Source: Paraburkholderia gardini (lineage in GTDB: Bacteria > Pseudomonadota > Gammaproteobacteria > Burkholderiales > Burkholderiaceae). Taken from it: a stretch of DNA of 64,000 nucleotides. The number at the start of each line of letters is the position of its first letter. The stretch's first letter is position 1. The DNA lies in NCBI RefSeq assembly GCF_907164575.1, contig NZ_CAJQYY010000007.1, positions 124,001 to 188,000 of the forward strand, in the 5' to 3' direction. Below are positions 35,894 to 45,192 of the stretch, piece after piece. The translations under genes and the position numbers were made by a program. Below the pieces are notes generated by a model. That model searched no databases, was not told the origin of the DNA, and saw only the letters and a program-made list of their open reading frames with translations.

Positions 35894-36775
35894 CTACTTC
35901 AACCCACCCGAAAATCCCTGCACCAGGTAGCGCTGCACATAGCCCGCGAGCAGAAGCGTCGGCACCGACGAAATCAGCCCCGCGCTCATCAGTTCTCCCC
36001 AGTCGATGCCGTTCTCGGTCACATAGCCCGCCATGGCGAGCGGCAGCGTGAAATGACCTGGCGACGAGACGAACAACAACGCCAGCAAAAACTCGTTCCA
36101 TGCCGTGATGAACACGAAGATGGCGGTGGCGACGAGCCCCGGCGCGCAAAGCGGGAGGACGATGAAGACGATGCGCTGTGCGAGGTTCGCGCCGTCGAGC
36201 GCCGCGGCCTCCTCGAAGTCGATGGGCACGTCGCGCACGAACGGCAGCAACATCCAGATCGCCATTGGCAGCGTGTACAACTGATACACGAGTATCAGCC
36301 CGAACAGCGAATCGAGCAGATGGAACCACTTTGCGAGCGAAAAGAGCGGTACGGCCACCGTGATCGGCGGCATCAGCTTCAGTGCCAGCACGAGCATCAG
36401 GAACACCAGGTCGAGCCGCGCCGGAAACGCGAGCCGCGCGAGGGCATAGGCGGCCGGAAACGCCAGCGCGAGCGCGAGCAGCGTGGCGCCCAGCGCGACC
36501 CACACCGAGTTCACCACCGACTGGGCCATGCCGCTTTCCCACACCGCCGCGAGATGCTCGAGCGTGGGCGCGGAAGGCCACAACGCAAGCGGATGGGCGA
36601 GGCGCTCCAGCGTTGGCGTGAAGGCTGCGCCGGCCATCCATACGCACGGCAGCAGCAGCACCGCCAGCGCGCCGAGCCGCAGCAGCCCACGCATCGCGCC
36701 ACCGGATGAGCGCCGCGCGAAACCCCGCAGGCGCGCGACCGGCGTCACCTGTCGCGCCTGACGGCTGATTTCCAT
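35894..36775 (-). CDS. sugar ABC transporter permease (MalG-type)
   Basis: 293 residues from ATG 36775; a GTG at 36748 that overlaps the upstream stop (GTGA) is an equally likely start. About six helices, with the permease loop motif EEAAALDGANLAQRIVFIVLPL (EAA...G). MalG family; partner of the permease encoded just upstream. Together with the periplasmic binding protein they make a sugar or polyol importer. The operon has no ATPase gene in this window. Confidence 0.9.
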   Translation of the reverse strand: MEISRQARQVTPVARLRGFARRSSGGAMRGLLRLGALAVLLLPCVWMAGAAFTPTLERLAHPLALWPSAPTLEHLAAVWESGMAQSVVNSVWVALGATLLALALAFPAAYALARLAFPARLDLVFLMLVLALKLMPPITVAVPLFSLAKWFHLLDSLFGLILVYQLYTLPMAIWMLLPFVRDVPIDFEEAAALDGANLAQRIVFIVLPLCAPGLVATAIFVFITAWNEFLLALLFVSSPGHFTLPLAMAGYVTENGIDWGELMSAGLISSVPTLLLAGYVQRYLVQGFSGGLK

Positions 36776-37614
36776 ATGTACCCCGAGACCAGCACCGCGC
36801 ATGTGACGAGCATCAGTACCGAAGCCGCGCTGGCAGGCCCAACGTTGAAGAACCGGAAGCCCGTGTCGTAGATATACGTCGACAACGTCTGCGTGGCATT
36901 GCCTGGACCGCCGCCCGTCAGCGCGTACACCTTGTCGAACAGCTTGAACGTGTCGATCGATCGAAGCAGCAGGGCCAGGACGACGTGCGGTGCAACGAGC
37001 GGCAGCGTGATGTAGCGCAGGCACTGCCATTCGTTTGCGCCGTCGCTGCGCGCCGCCTCCGTGATTTCAGGCGGAATCGACTGCAGGCCCGCGAGAATGA
37101 TGAGGAACGCCATTGGCGTCCATTGCCAGATATCGACCAGCATCAACGACCACAACGCGAGGTGCGGATCGGATAGCCAGAGCACTCGCGGCAGACCTGC
37201 CGCCGTGAGCAGCGCATTCAGGAAGCCGCTGTAATTGAGCCAGTTGCGCCAGATGGCGGAGCAGACGAGCGTGGAGAGCATCATCGGCAGCACGGCGAGC
37301 GGCAACGCGATGCGCCGGCCCGGAAACGGGCGCACGAACAGTAGCGCGAGCGCGAGTCCGAACAGGACTTCAAGGATCGAAGCTACGATCATGAACTGGA
37401 TCGTATTGACGAAACTGGTGCCGAACTCGTCATCCGTAATGACCGACCGATAGTTGGCGAGCCCGATGAACGCGCGATGCCCCGACGCGTAATCCACCGA
37501 GAAAAACGAATCGATCAGCACGCGTGCCACCGGATAGAGCGCCAGCACGACGAGCACGAGCGCGGCTGGGCTCATCAGGACGAGCAGCGGCAGGTAACGC
37601 CGCGACCGGCTCAT
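36745..37614 (-). CDS. sugar ABC transporter permease (MalF-type)
   Basis: 289 residues with six helices and the loop motif EITEAARSDGANEWQCLRYITLPL (EAA...G...LPL). It forms the inner-membrane channel with the MalG-type permease, with which it overlaps by up to 31 bases. The gene begins 28 bases after the binding-protein gene on the same strand. Confidence 0.91.
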   Translation of the reverse strand: MSRSRRYLPLLVLMSPAALVLVVLALYPVARVLIDSFFSVDYASGHRAFIGLANYRSVITDDEFGTSFVNTIQFMIVASILEVLFGLALALLFVRPFPGRRIALPLAVLPMMLSTLVCSAIWRNWLNYSGFLNALLTAAGLPRVLWLSDPHLALWSLMLVDIWQWTPMAFLIILAGLQSIPPEITEAARSDGANEWQCLRYITLPLVAPHVVLALLLRSIDTFKLFDKVYALTGGGPGNATQTLSTYIYDTGFRFFNVGPASAASVLMLVTCAVLVSGYIWKSAVRRDR

Positions 37615-37642
37615 CGACCCGTCCCCACGGCAGTCTGCGCTA

Positions 37643-38899
37643 TCACTGCGATACGGCGTTGGCCTGGGCGATCTTCTGCGCGGCCTGATGCAGGGCTGCG
37701 TCGGGCGCGGCCTGCCCCGTCAGCGCGAGTTGCAACGCGTCGCCGAGAATCGCCTCGATCTGCTGCCAGTCCTTCACGCGAGGCCGCGCACGGCCCGCTT
37801 CGAGCGCCTTGAGCTGGTCCGGATACCAGCGATATTGCTTGACGAGCGCCGGATTGGCGAAGACGCTCTTGCGCGTCGGCGGAATGCCGAGCACGGCAAG
37901 TTGCGTTTGCGTCGCTGACGAAGTCAGATAGGCAAGGAAATCCGCTGCCACTTTCGCATGCGCTGCATCTTTCGCAATGCCCATTTGCCAGATGCCGAGC
38001 ATCGGCGCCGGTCCCTTGACCTCTCCGGGCGGAGGTTGCAGTTCGACCTGGCCGACGACGCGCGACATCGCGGGGTCGTCGAGCGCGGGCAGCCAGGCGG
38101 GCCACACTTCGATGGCCTGCGCGGCCGTGCCGCCCTGCAACGCGTCGCGCACTTCGCCGGCGCCATATACGTCGACGTCCTTCGGTGCCCACTTCTTGAG
38201 AGCGAGGAGCATCTTCAGCGCGGCCAGCGCCTGGGGCGAATCGATCGCGACCTTGCCGTTCGCGTCGAAGACTTCTCCGCCATACGCCCAAAGGATCGGC
38301 AGAAAACCGGTGACGACAGGGTTGCCCTTCGTGCCGCGAAACACGACACCCGAAACGTTCTTGTCGGCTGTGCCGATGGTCTGTGCGATCTTCAGCACGT
38401 CGTCCCATTTGCGCGGCGGCTGCAGGCCGCGACTCGCCAGCAGATCCTTGCGGTAAGCGAACATCTCGACGTTGCCGACGATCGGCATCGCATACAAGGC
38501 GCCCGTCGACGCGCGTCCCAGGGAGACCGTGGAGGACACCATGTCGGCATCCGCGAGCGTGGCGGGCAGCGGCTGAAGCCATCCGTTGGCGATGAATTCG
38601 GGGGACCAGGTGTCGTCCATCATCACCAGGTCATAGGCGCGCGTGTTTTCCCGCAACGAGAGCTTCAGCTTCTGATAGAGGTCGTTGTTCGGCAGCTTCA
38701 GCAGCTCGATATCGATGCCCGGGTGCTGTTTCCTGTAGCCGTCCACCGCCTGCGCGAGCCCGCGGCCGTAGATGTCGTCCCGGCCTGCGATCACGAGATC
38801 CGCGGCATGGGCTCCGAATGCGGCGATGGACAGGAAAGCAGCGACAGAAGCCGCGCGGAGGCGGATGAACAGCGCCGCCCACTGGATCATTAAAGCCAT
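37643..38899 (-). CDS. sugar ABC transporter substrate-binding protein
   Basis: 418 residues. Signal peptide (about 1-32, ending FGAHA) then a COG1653-type binding fold (YRKQHPGIDIELLKLPNNDL, DLVMMDDTWSPEFIANGWL). It delivers a sugar or polyol to the two permeases downstream. First gene of the operon; upstream sits a 7-8-7 inverted repeat (38938-38959). Which sugar is bound cannot be told from sequence. Confidence 0.92.
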   Translation of the reverse strand: MALMIQWAALFIRLRAASVAAFLSIAAFGAHAADLVIAGRDDIYGRGLAQAVDGYRKQHPGIDIELLKLPNNDLYQKLKLSLRENTRAYDLVMMDDTWSPEFIANGWLQPLPATLADADMVSSTVSLGRASTGALYAMPIVGNVEMFAYRKDLLASRGLQPPRKWDDVLKIAQTIGTADKNVSGVVFRGTKGNPVVTGFLPILWAYGGEVFDANGKVAIDSPQALAALKMLLALKKWAPKDVDVYGAGEVRDALQGGTAAQAIEVWPAWLPALDDPAMSRVVGQVELQPPPGEVKGPAPMLGIWQMGIAKDAAHAKVAADFLAYLTSSATQTQLAVLGIPPTRKSVFANPALVKQYRWYPDQLKALEAGRARPRVKDWQQIEAILGDALQLALTGQAAPDAALHQAAQKIAQANAVSQ

Positions 38900-38937
38900 G
38901 GCTCTCGAATTCCTCTTGGGGACAGGCGTATTCGTAC

Positions 38938-38959
38938 GATGAGTCCAGAGCTACTCATC
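38938..38959. promoter_or_regulatory. inverted repeat upstream of the sugar ABC operon
   Basis: GATGAGT and ACTCATC separated by eight bases (CCAGAGCT), 39 bases before the binding-protein start codon. Likely an operator; LacI- or DeoR-type regulators favour such spaced repeats. No regulator gene is next to the operon. Confidence 0.45.
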
Positions 38960-39173
38960 CCGTCTTTCTTCATCACGCGCGGAGTCGCGGAAAAATGGAT
39001 GCCAGATACAGCAGCGGGGATTGCAGCAACCTATCATGACAAACATGTGTCAGCAACCAGGGTTGAGGCGTAGCGTTCGAATCCGTATACAGCCTGGGCA
39101 GCAGGACCGTTGTCAATGTCCCCCGAGAGCGTCGGAGTGACCAGAACTGTCGCGGTTACCACGCCGCCGTGTA

Positions 39174-39185
39174 GGACCAAAGTCC
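39174..39185 (+). promoter_or_regulatory. GGACCAAAGTCC box (copy 2)
   Basis: Exact box followed by AATTGAG. A TAGTAC lies 22-27 bases downstream, at the distance expected for a -10. It is 401 bases before the YSC84-type gene, implying a long leader; the region 38900-39585 holds no gene I can support, although an open frame (39252-39542) crosses it. A weaker look-alike, GGACCACGGCCC, is at 39395-39406. Confidence 0.6.
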
Positions 39186-39585
39186 AATTGAGTCAAAGTG
39201 CCCGCGTAGTACGATGTACTTGCAAGCCTGTGATGCGATTGCGCTACGTTCGTGCCGGAGCAACTGCCATGCGGAACAAGAGGTGCAACCGGCATGCCGC
39301 GGATATCGAGGGCCCTCGGACTGAATGGCCGCGGGTTATGCAACAGATCGGATTTACGCGTCAGGCGCTTGAACTATTTTGTGCTGTCGCAGGCGGACCA
39401 CGGCCCATTCGGCACATCGGGAACAGTCTGCACTACCAAAGACAGGACTCGGGAGGTTCTGGCTCTTCAGTGGGATTCCGCGGAGCAGACAGCATTGCAA
39501 CCAGCGTCATCAATCAGTGCCTGTAAGTCTGGGCCACAGTGAATCCAATGCCGAGGCAGCATTCCAGGCTCATCAAGGGGCTCTC

Positions 39586-40152
39586 ATGAATCGTCGCATG
39601 TTGATGCTGGGGTTGGTCTGTTCGCTGTCCCTGCCTGCCATCGCGTTCGGCGCAAGCAAGGAAGAAAAGCAGGCGAAAGTCCGCAAATCGGCACAAGGCG
39701 CGCTAGCCGCACTCTATCGGGCGCAGCCATCGGCGCGCAAGGCCGTGGAGTCAGCGGCAGGCTATGCGGCGTTCAGCAACTTCGGCATGAAGATCCTCCT
39801 TGCTGGCGGAGGGTCGGGCGAGGGCATCGCGGTTAACAAAAAGACCAGCGCCGTGACCTACATGAAAATGGCCGAGATTCAGGCTGGCCTGGGCATGGGC
39901 ATCAAGAAGTTCCAACTGGTCTGGGTGTTTGAGAACGAGAGCGCGCTGAACGACTTCATCACGTCCGGGTGGACGTTCGGTGGGCAGGCGACTGCCGCGG
40001 CGAAAACCGGTGACGCCGGCGGCGCATATCAGGGAGCGGTAGCCGTGGGGCCTGGCGTCTGGCTCTACCAGATTACCGATACAGGCCTCGCGCTCGAACT
40101 TACCGCTAAAGGGACGAAGTACTACAAGGACAGCGACCTGAACCAAGACTAA
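39586..40152 (+). CDS. YSC84/SYLF-type secreted protein
   Basis: 188 residues from ATG 39586. Signal peptide MNRRMLMLGLVCSLSLPAIA (cleavage after FGA near 23), then the SYLF/YSC84 domain: YAAFSNFGMKILLAGGGSGEG, KKTSAVTYMKMAEIQAGLGMG and GPGVWLYQITDTGLALELT. The domain binds lipids in eukaryotes; in bacteria it is a periplasmic protein of unknown role. A second YSC84 protein is encoded at 63098. Both follow copies of the same regulatory box. Confidence 0.88.
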   Translation: MNRRMLMLGLVCSLSLPAIAFGASKEEKQAKVRKSAQGALAALYRAQPSARKAVESAAGYAAFSNFGMKILLAGGGSGEGIAVNKKTSAVTYMKMAEIQAGLGMGIKKFQLVWVFENESALNDFITSGWTFGGQATAAAKTGDAGGAYQGAVAVGPGVWLYQITDTGLALELTAKGTKYYKDSDLNQD

Positions 40153-40226
40153 ACGCACAGCGATAATCCGGCGCGGGTCAGTCTGGTATGCAGCTCCGCT
40201 GGCGTCAACCGGCAAGGAGACAACTG

Positions 40227-41330
40227 ATGCTGCCGATGCACACTTCCGGAAGGGCGCTGTCGCGCGGGCTGCTCGATGTACTGATCCGCGCGGGGTTGAT
40301 AGCGGTTCTCGCGATTTCCTGCTTCGAGATCTTCTTCCCGTTTCTCAACCTGATGGTCTGGTCCCTGATCCTCGCGATCACCCTCTATCCCCTGCAGGTG
40401 AAACTCCGCGAAGGGCTACTCAGGAAAGACGGTTATGCTGCGACGGTGATCGTTCTCGCTGCCTTCATCATCATTCTTGTACCGACCTGGATGTTGGGCA
40501 GCGCGATGGCCGACTCGCTGGATAGTGCGGTGACCATCGCGAAGAGCGGCAGCTTCCAGATTCCCGCGCCGGCAGAGTCGGTGGCGGCCTGGCCGCTGGT
40601 GGGCAAGCGGCTGTACGATTTCTGGTTGCAGGCCGCCACCGATCTGACCGGTCTCGTGCTGAAGTTCACTCCCCAGTTGAAGGATGTCGGCGTCGTACTG
40701 CTGGGAACGGTCGCGAGCCTCGGCTCGGGGCTGGTGATCTTCTTCCTTGCCTTGATCGTCGCTGGCATCTTCATGGCTTTTGGGGAGGAGGGCAGCCGCA
40801 GCGCAGTGCAGATCGCTTCACGCATCTCGGGCCCGGAACACGGCCCGAAGATCACCGAACTGTGCACCGCCACCATCCGCGCGGTCGCGCAAGGCGTGGT
40901 CGGCATCGCGTTCATCCAGATGCTCCTGGTAGGGGTCGGTTTTGTCGTGATGGGTGTTCCAGCTGCTGGCCTGCTGGCGCTCGGGGTGCTGTTGCTCGGG
41001 ATCATGCAACTGCCGGCCACGCTGATCACCATCCCGGTGATCGCTTTCGTGATTGCCACCAAAGGGGTAGGGGCGGCGACGATCATCTTCTCGATTTACG
41101 TGTTCGTGGCGGGACTGGCCGATAACGTGCTCAAGCCCTTGCTGCTGGGTCGCGGCGTTGACGTGCCGATGCCGGTGGTGCTGATCGGCGCGCTGGGCGG
41201 CATGGTCTCCGGTGGCGTGATCGGCCTGTTTATTGGTCCGGTCGTGCTTGCGGTGGGCTATCAACTGTTCTGGCGGTGGGTGGAGGACCGGTCGAAAGCC
41301 GAGCTGTCACAAGACCAGCAGCAGCTTTGA
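40227..41330 (+). CDS. AI-2E-type (TqsA/YdiK) membrane transporter
   Basis: 367 residues from ATG 40227 (AAGGAGA site). About eight helices, characteristic pairs ITLYPLQVKLREGL and AQGVVGIAFIQMLLVGVGF, and DNVLKPLLLGRGVDVPMPVV near the end. AI-2E family members export autoinducer-2 or move ions; the role here is open. It is followed after 18 bases by a NodT gene, so it seems the first gene of an efflux operon. Confidence 0.9.
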   Translation: MLPMHTSGRALSRGLLDVLIRAGLIAVLAISCFEIFFPFLNLMVWSLILAITLYPLQVKLREGLLRKDGYAATVIVLAAFIIILVPTWMLGSAMADSLDSAVTIAKSGSFQIPAPAESVAAWPLVGKRLYDFWLQAATDLTGLVLKFTPQLKDVGVVLLGTVASLGSGLVIFFLALIVAGIFMAFGEEGSRSAVQIASRISGPEHGPKITELCTATIRAVAQGVVGIAFIQMLLVGVGFVVMGVPAAGLLALGVLLLGIMQLPATLITIPVIAFVIATKGVGAATIIFSIYVFVAGLADNVLKPLLLGRGVDVPMPVVLIGALGGMVSGGVIGLFIGPVVLAVGYQLFWRWVEDRSKAELSQDQQQL

Positions 41331-41348
41331 TGCCGCGAGGGTCGCCCC

Positions 41349-42905
41349 GTGCCGCGCCTGGTCCGTCCCGAACGCCTTGTGCTGATCGGCGCAGTGTGCC
41401 TGGGTGGCTGTATCCAGCTGGGGCCCGACTTTCATCCGCAGCGCGAGGCCTGGACCGAACACTGGAGCAGCCCGGCGATCGAACAGGCCACCGTCCAGGG
41501 GGCGCAACCCGACGCCCGGCAATGGTGGCAGGTATTCGCGGATCAGAATCTCGAGCGTCTGATTGCTGAGGCAGACGCCCACAATGGTGACCTGAAGATC
41601 GCTGGCCTGCGCGTGATGGAGGCCCGAGCCCAACTGGGGATTGCCTTGAGCGGGCGCTATCCGCAAGTACAGCAGATCAACGGCGACGTTCTGTACGGCG
41701 ATGAAAGGCACTCCGGCGGAAGCCATCCCCACTACGGCGGCTTCCTGCAATACAGCGCGGGCTTCAGCGCAGGCTGGGAACTCGATTTCTGGGGGCGTTT
41801 TAGCCGCGCGATCGAGTCGTCCGATGCCGCGTTTTTTGCCGCCAAAGCGAACCATGACGATGTGCTGGTGCTGCTGCACGCCCAGGTGGCCAACACTTAC
41901 TACGCCCTGCGCACGGCCGAAGCGCGCCTGCGCATCGCGCGCGACAACGCCAGACTGCAAAAGCGCAGCTATGAGATCACCGAGCGTCTGTTCAAGAGCG
42001 GCGAAACCGATGAGCTGGATCTGCAACAGGCGAAGACGCAGTACCTGGGTACGCTAGCCACCGTCCCCGATTTCGAGAATCAGATCATGGTTGCCCGCCA
42101 TGCGCTGTCCCTCCTGATCGGCCGCCCGCCCGGGCCGCTGCCCGAACTGGACGAACAGCCGGGCAAGGAAGGCATGATCCCGCTCGTCGACCGTGCGGTG
42201 CTGCAGGACGTACCCGCCGACCTGCTGCTGCGCCGTCCCGACGTTCGCGCCGCCGAACTTCAGGTTGCGGCCCAGTCGGCGCTGATCGGCGTGGCCGAGG
42301 CCGATCTCTATCCTTCGGTGACGCTTCTGGGGAGCCTCGCCTGGACCGCCACTTCGGTGGCGGGCGCGCCAGCCACCCTGGCGCTCGTCGGCGGTCCCAG
42401 CGTGAGCTGGAACGTGTTCGACTATGGCAAGATCAGGAACAACGTGCGCGTACAGGACGCCCGTCTGCAACAACTGATCGTTGCGTATCAGAACACCGTA
42501 CGCGAGGCTGCGCGCGAGGCCGACGATGCCGCGACGGGTCTCGTCACAGCACTCGAGCGCGACAGTATCCTGCACGACGCAGAACTCGCCGCGCGGCGTT
42601 CGCTGACGCTCGCCAACACCATCTATCGCGAAGGCTACTCGGACTTCCAACGGGTACTGGATGCCCAGCGTGCGCTCTCCGCGCAGCAGGATGCCTATGT
42701 GGTGAACCGGGGCAATGCCGTGTCCAGTCTGATTAGCCTTTACGCGGCCGTCGGCGGCGGCTGGCAGAGCGAAGCGCCGCTCGTCGACGCGGCCACGCGC
42801 CAGCAGATGGAGCAACGCACCAACTGGGGCGATCTGCTGAAAGAGTCGAAGCCGCCGTCCGTGACGACGCCCCACGCGTTGCCCGAGGGCAGTCCCGATG
42901 AGTGA
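41349..42905 (+). CDS. NodT-family outer-membrane efflux lipoprotein
   Basis: 518 residues from GTG 41349 (GAGGGTC upstream). Lipoprotein signal with LGGC lipobox (about residue 17), then two OEP repeats (QWWQVFADQNLERLIAEADAHN, LSGRYPQVQQI; DLLLRRPDVRAAELQVAAQSALIGVAEADLYPSV). It is a trimeric outer-membrane channel for efflux. It overlaps the next gene (HlyD-type) by eight bases, so they are translated together. Confidence 0.93.
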   Translation: MPRLVRPERLVLIGAVCLGGCIQLGPDFHPQREAWTEHWSSPAIEQATVQGAQPDARQWWQVFADQNLERLIAEADAHNGDLKIAGLRVMEARAQLGIALSGRYPQVQQINGDVLYGDERHSGGSHPHYGGFLQYSAGFSAGWELDFWGRFSRAIESSDAAFFAAKANHDDVLVLLHAQVANTYYALRTAEARLRIARDNARLQKRSYEITERLFKSGETDELDLQQAKTQYLGTLATVPDFENQIMVARHALSLLIGRPPGPLPELDEQPGKEGMIPLVDRAVLQDVPADLLLRRPDVRAAELQVAAQSALIGVAEADLYPSVTLLGSLAWTATSVAGAPATLALVGGPSVSWNVFDYGKIRNNVRVQDARLQQLIVAYQNTVREAAREADDAATGLVTALERDSILHDAELAARRSLTLANTIYREGYSDFQRVLDAQRALSAQQDAYVVNRGNAVSSLISLYAAVGGGWQSEAPLVDAATRQQMEQRTNWGDLLKESKPPSVTTPHALPEGSPDE

Positions 42906-44022
42906 AACCCCGAAACCTCCTGCCATGCCGCCGGAGCCGCCAGCGCCCACCGCCGATCCGGCCGGCAAGGGTGTCAAGTGGGTCGCCGCGGTGATCGGCG
43001 TGAGCCTTGTCTGGTACCTGCTGGCCGACCGGTTCACGCCATACACCCAACAGGCGCGGGTGCAGGCCTTCGTTGTCGCGGTGGCCCCGGAAGTATCGGG
43101 GCGGGTGATCCGGGTACTCGTGCATGACAATCAGGAAGTGAAGCCTGGCGCCATCCTGTTCGAAGTGGATCCGCTGCAGTACCAGATCGCTCTTGACCGC
43201 GCGCGTGCCGACCTCGAATCGACACGGCGTCAGATAGGGGCGAGCACCGCAGGCATCGATTCCGCGCAGGCATCGTTGCGCGCCGCCATCGCGAACGAAG
43301 TCAAGGCACGCCAGGATAGCGAACGTCTCGAAAGGCTGTACCGCGAAGACGAGGGAACCGTTTCGCTGCGCCGCCTCGAAGTGGCGCGAGCGACCCACGA
43401 ACAGGCCATCAGTCAGGTCACCGCGGCCCGTGCCGACGTGGAGCGCGCGCGCGAGCAGCAAGGCGGCGACGACGCGGACAACGCGCAGTTACGCAGCGCT
43501 GCCGCCACAGTGAAAAAAGCCGAACTGGATCTGGCCAATACCCGGATACGCGCACGCTCAGGTGGCCTGATCACCGATCTGCGCACTGACGTCGGCCAGT
43601 TCGTCGCCGCCGGCGGCCCCGTGATGACGCTGATTTCCATACGCGATGTATGGGTGAGCGCGGATATGACCGAAAACAACCTGGGCCATGTCAAGCCGGG
43701 CACGCCGGTCGCCATCGTGCTGGACGCGCTGCCGGGTGAGATATTTGAAGGACACGTTCGCAGCATCGGCTATGGCGTCAGCGTCGGCCAAAGCACGCCG
43801 CCCGGCGGCCTGCCGACCATCCAGAACAGTCGCGACTGGCTACGGCCGGCGCAGCGCTTCCCGGTGACTGTCGAGTTTGCCCCGGGCGTGGCACCTGCGC
43901 TTCGCGGTATCCGTATTGGCGGGCAGGCGGAAGTCATGGCATTTCCCAGGCCGGGCAACCTGCTCAACCTGCCGGGCCGGGTGTTCCTGCGTCTGATGAG
44001 CTGGCTTTCCTACATCTACTGA
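42898..44022 (+). CDS. HlyD/EmrA-type membrane fusion protein
   Basis: 374 residues. One N-terminal helix (about 25-42), lipoyl-like half-motif VVAVAPEVSGRVIRVLVHDNQ (first part only: VAPEVSGRVIRVLV), long coiled-coil hairpin (about 95-200), second lipoyl half, beta-barrel (TPVAIVLDALPGEIFEGHV). It joins the DUF2955 permease to the NodT channel. Stop and next ATG share one base (TGATG), again coupling translation. Confidence 0.92.
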   Translation: MSETPKPPAMPPEPPAPTADPAGKGVKWVAAVIGVSLVWYLLADRFTPYTQQARVQAFVVAVAPEVSGRVIRVLVHDNQEVKPGAILFEVDPLQYQIALDRARADLESTRRQIGASTAGIDSAQASLRAAIANEVKARQDSERLERLYREDEGTVSLRRLEVARATHEQAISQVTAARADVERAREQQGGDDADNAQLRSAAATVKKAELDLANTRIRARSGGLITDLRTDVGQFVAAGGPVMTLISIRDVWVSADMTENNLGHVKPGTPVAIVLDALPGEIFEGHVRSIGYGVSVGQSTPPGGLPTIQNSRDWLRPAQRFPVTVEFAPGVAPALRGIRIGGQAEVMAFPRPGNLLNLPGRVFLRLMSWLSYIY

Positions 44023-45044
44023 TGGCGACCGTGTTCAAAGAACGTGAACCGCTCAGCCAGCGTCCGCTGCGCCTCGCGAGCGGCACTGCGCTGTGTCTTG
44101 CGGCCAGTTTCGCACTCGACCTGCCGATTCCCGTGGTCGCGCCGGTATTCGCCGTCTTTCTGCTCGCCACGCTCAACCAGCCGCTGTCGCTCAAGGCCGC
44201 GCTGGGTCTCGCGCTGGTGGTGATGTTGACCACCGGCTGCGGCCTGCTCCTCATCCCGTTGCTGCGCTACTACCCTGTCCCGGGTGTGCTGCTAATCGGC
44301 CTGGGTCTTTTCCTTGCCTTTCGCTACGGTCTGCGCGGCGGCAACAATCTGGTCGCGACTTTTCTGGTGGCCGGGCTGACCATGATCTCCGCCGCCGGCA
44401 CCGCAGACTATCAACTAGCCGCCACGGTCGTGGGTGCTCTCGTCAAGGGACTTCTGCTTGCCTTGCTGGTACTGGCTGTCAGCCACTGGCTGTTTCCCGA
44501 ACCCGCCAGCGACCGCGCGCCGCCCGCTGCCCAGGCCCTGTCGGATGCCGAGGCCGGCCGGATCGCGCTACGCGCCGCACTGGTGGTAATGCCGGCCTTC
44601 CTGCTGGCGCTGATCGATCCCGCCAGCTACATGCCGATCATCATGAAGTCCGTCAGTCTTGGCAGACAAAGCTGTACGACAACGGCTCGCGGCGCGGCAC
44701 GCGAACTCCTCGGCTCTACGCTGTTCGGCGGCCTGCTCGCAGTCGTGTTCTGGTTTGCACTCAGGCTCTTCGTGGATCTATGGATGCTCTTCCTGTGGAT
44801 GTTGCTGTTTGGCCTGGTACTGGCGCGCAGGCTCTATGCGCGCAGGCCGCAGCGATACCATCCCGGCTTCTGGCTAAATAGCTTCGTTACCCTGATTATC
44901 CTGCTCGGCCAGTCGGTGCAGGACAGCGTGACGGGAAAGGATGTCTATCGTGCATTTGCGGTGCGTATGGGGCTTTTTATTGCCGTCTCCCTCTACGCCT
45001 GCCTGATGCTCCAGCTTCTCGACCGACCCCGCCGTGTGCGGTAG
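44022..45044 (+). CDS. DUF2955 membrane protein, probable efflux permease
   Basis: 340 residues with about eight to ten helices; first half PLRLASGTALCLAASFALDL and the central break are as in DUF2955/FUSC-like proteins related to aromatic-acid (AaeB, fusaric acid) exporters. With the HlyD and NodT proteins it probably forms a three-part exporter of aromatic or organic acids; that is inference from operon order. Unlike AaeB it lacks the large cytoplasmic domain and is about half as long. Confidence 0.85.
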   Translation: MATVFKEREPLSQRPLRLASGTALCLAASFALDLPIPVVAPVFAVFLLATLNQPLSLKAALGLALVVMLTTGCGLLLIPLLRYYPVPGVLLIGLGLFLAFRYGLRGGNNLVATFLVAGLTMISAAGTADYQLAATVVGALVKGLLLALLVLAVSHWLFPEPASDRAPPAAQALSDAEAGRIALRAALVVMPAFLLALIDPASYMPIIMKSVSLGRQSCTTTARGAARELLGSTLFGGLLAVVFWFALRLFVDLWMLFLWMLLFGLVLARRLYARRPQRYHPGFWLNSFVTLIILLGQSVQDSVTGKDVYRAFAVRMGLFIAVSLYACLMLQLLDRPRRVR

Positions 45045-45192
45045 CTCTGCACGAGGCGTGCGAGATTCGCTGTCTGAATGCCAAAGTAACGCAGTAGATG
45101 GTTTCACGGTGATGCCGGGCCAGCGCTCTGTCCGTATCCGTCCAGGACAAGCCTCGTTGCTGGCCGCTTTCTGATCGCGAGAGGATGCCGCC

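Noticed and set aside
39395..39406. GGACCACGGCCC before the YSC84 gene as a further box
   Set aside because: Three mismatches in the core; kept only as a remark.
39252..39542. 96-codon open frame between box copy 2 and the YSC84 gene
   Set aside because: No ribosome site, no signal or domain, poor codon usage; more likely leader sequence.
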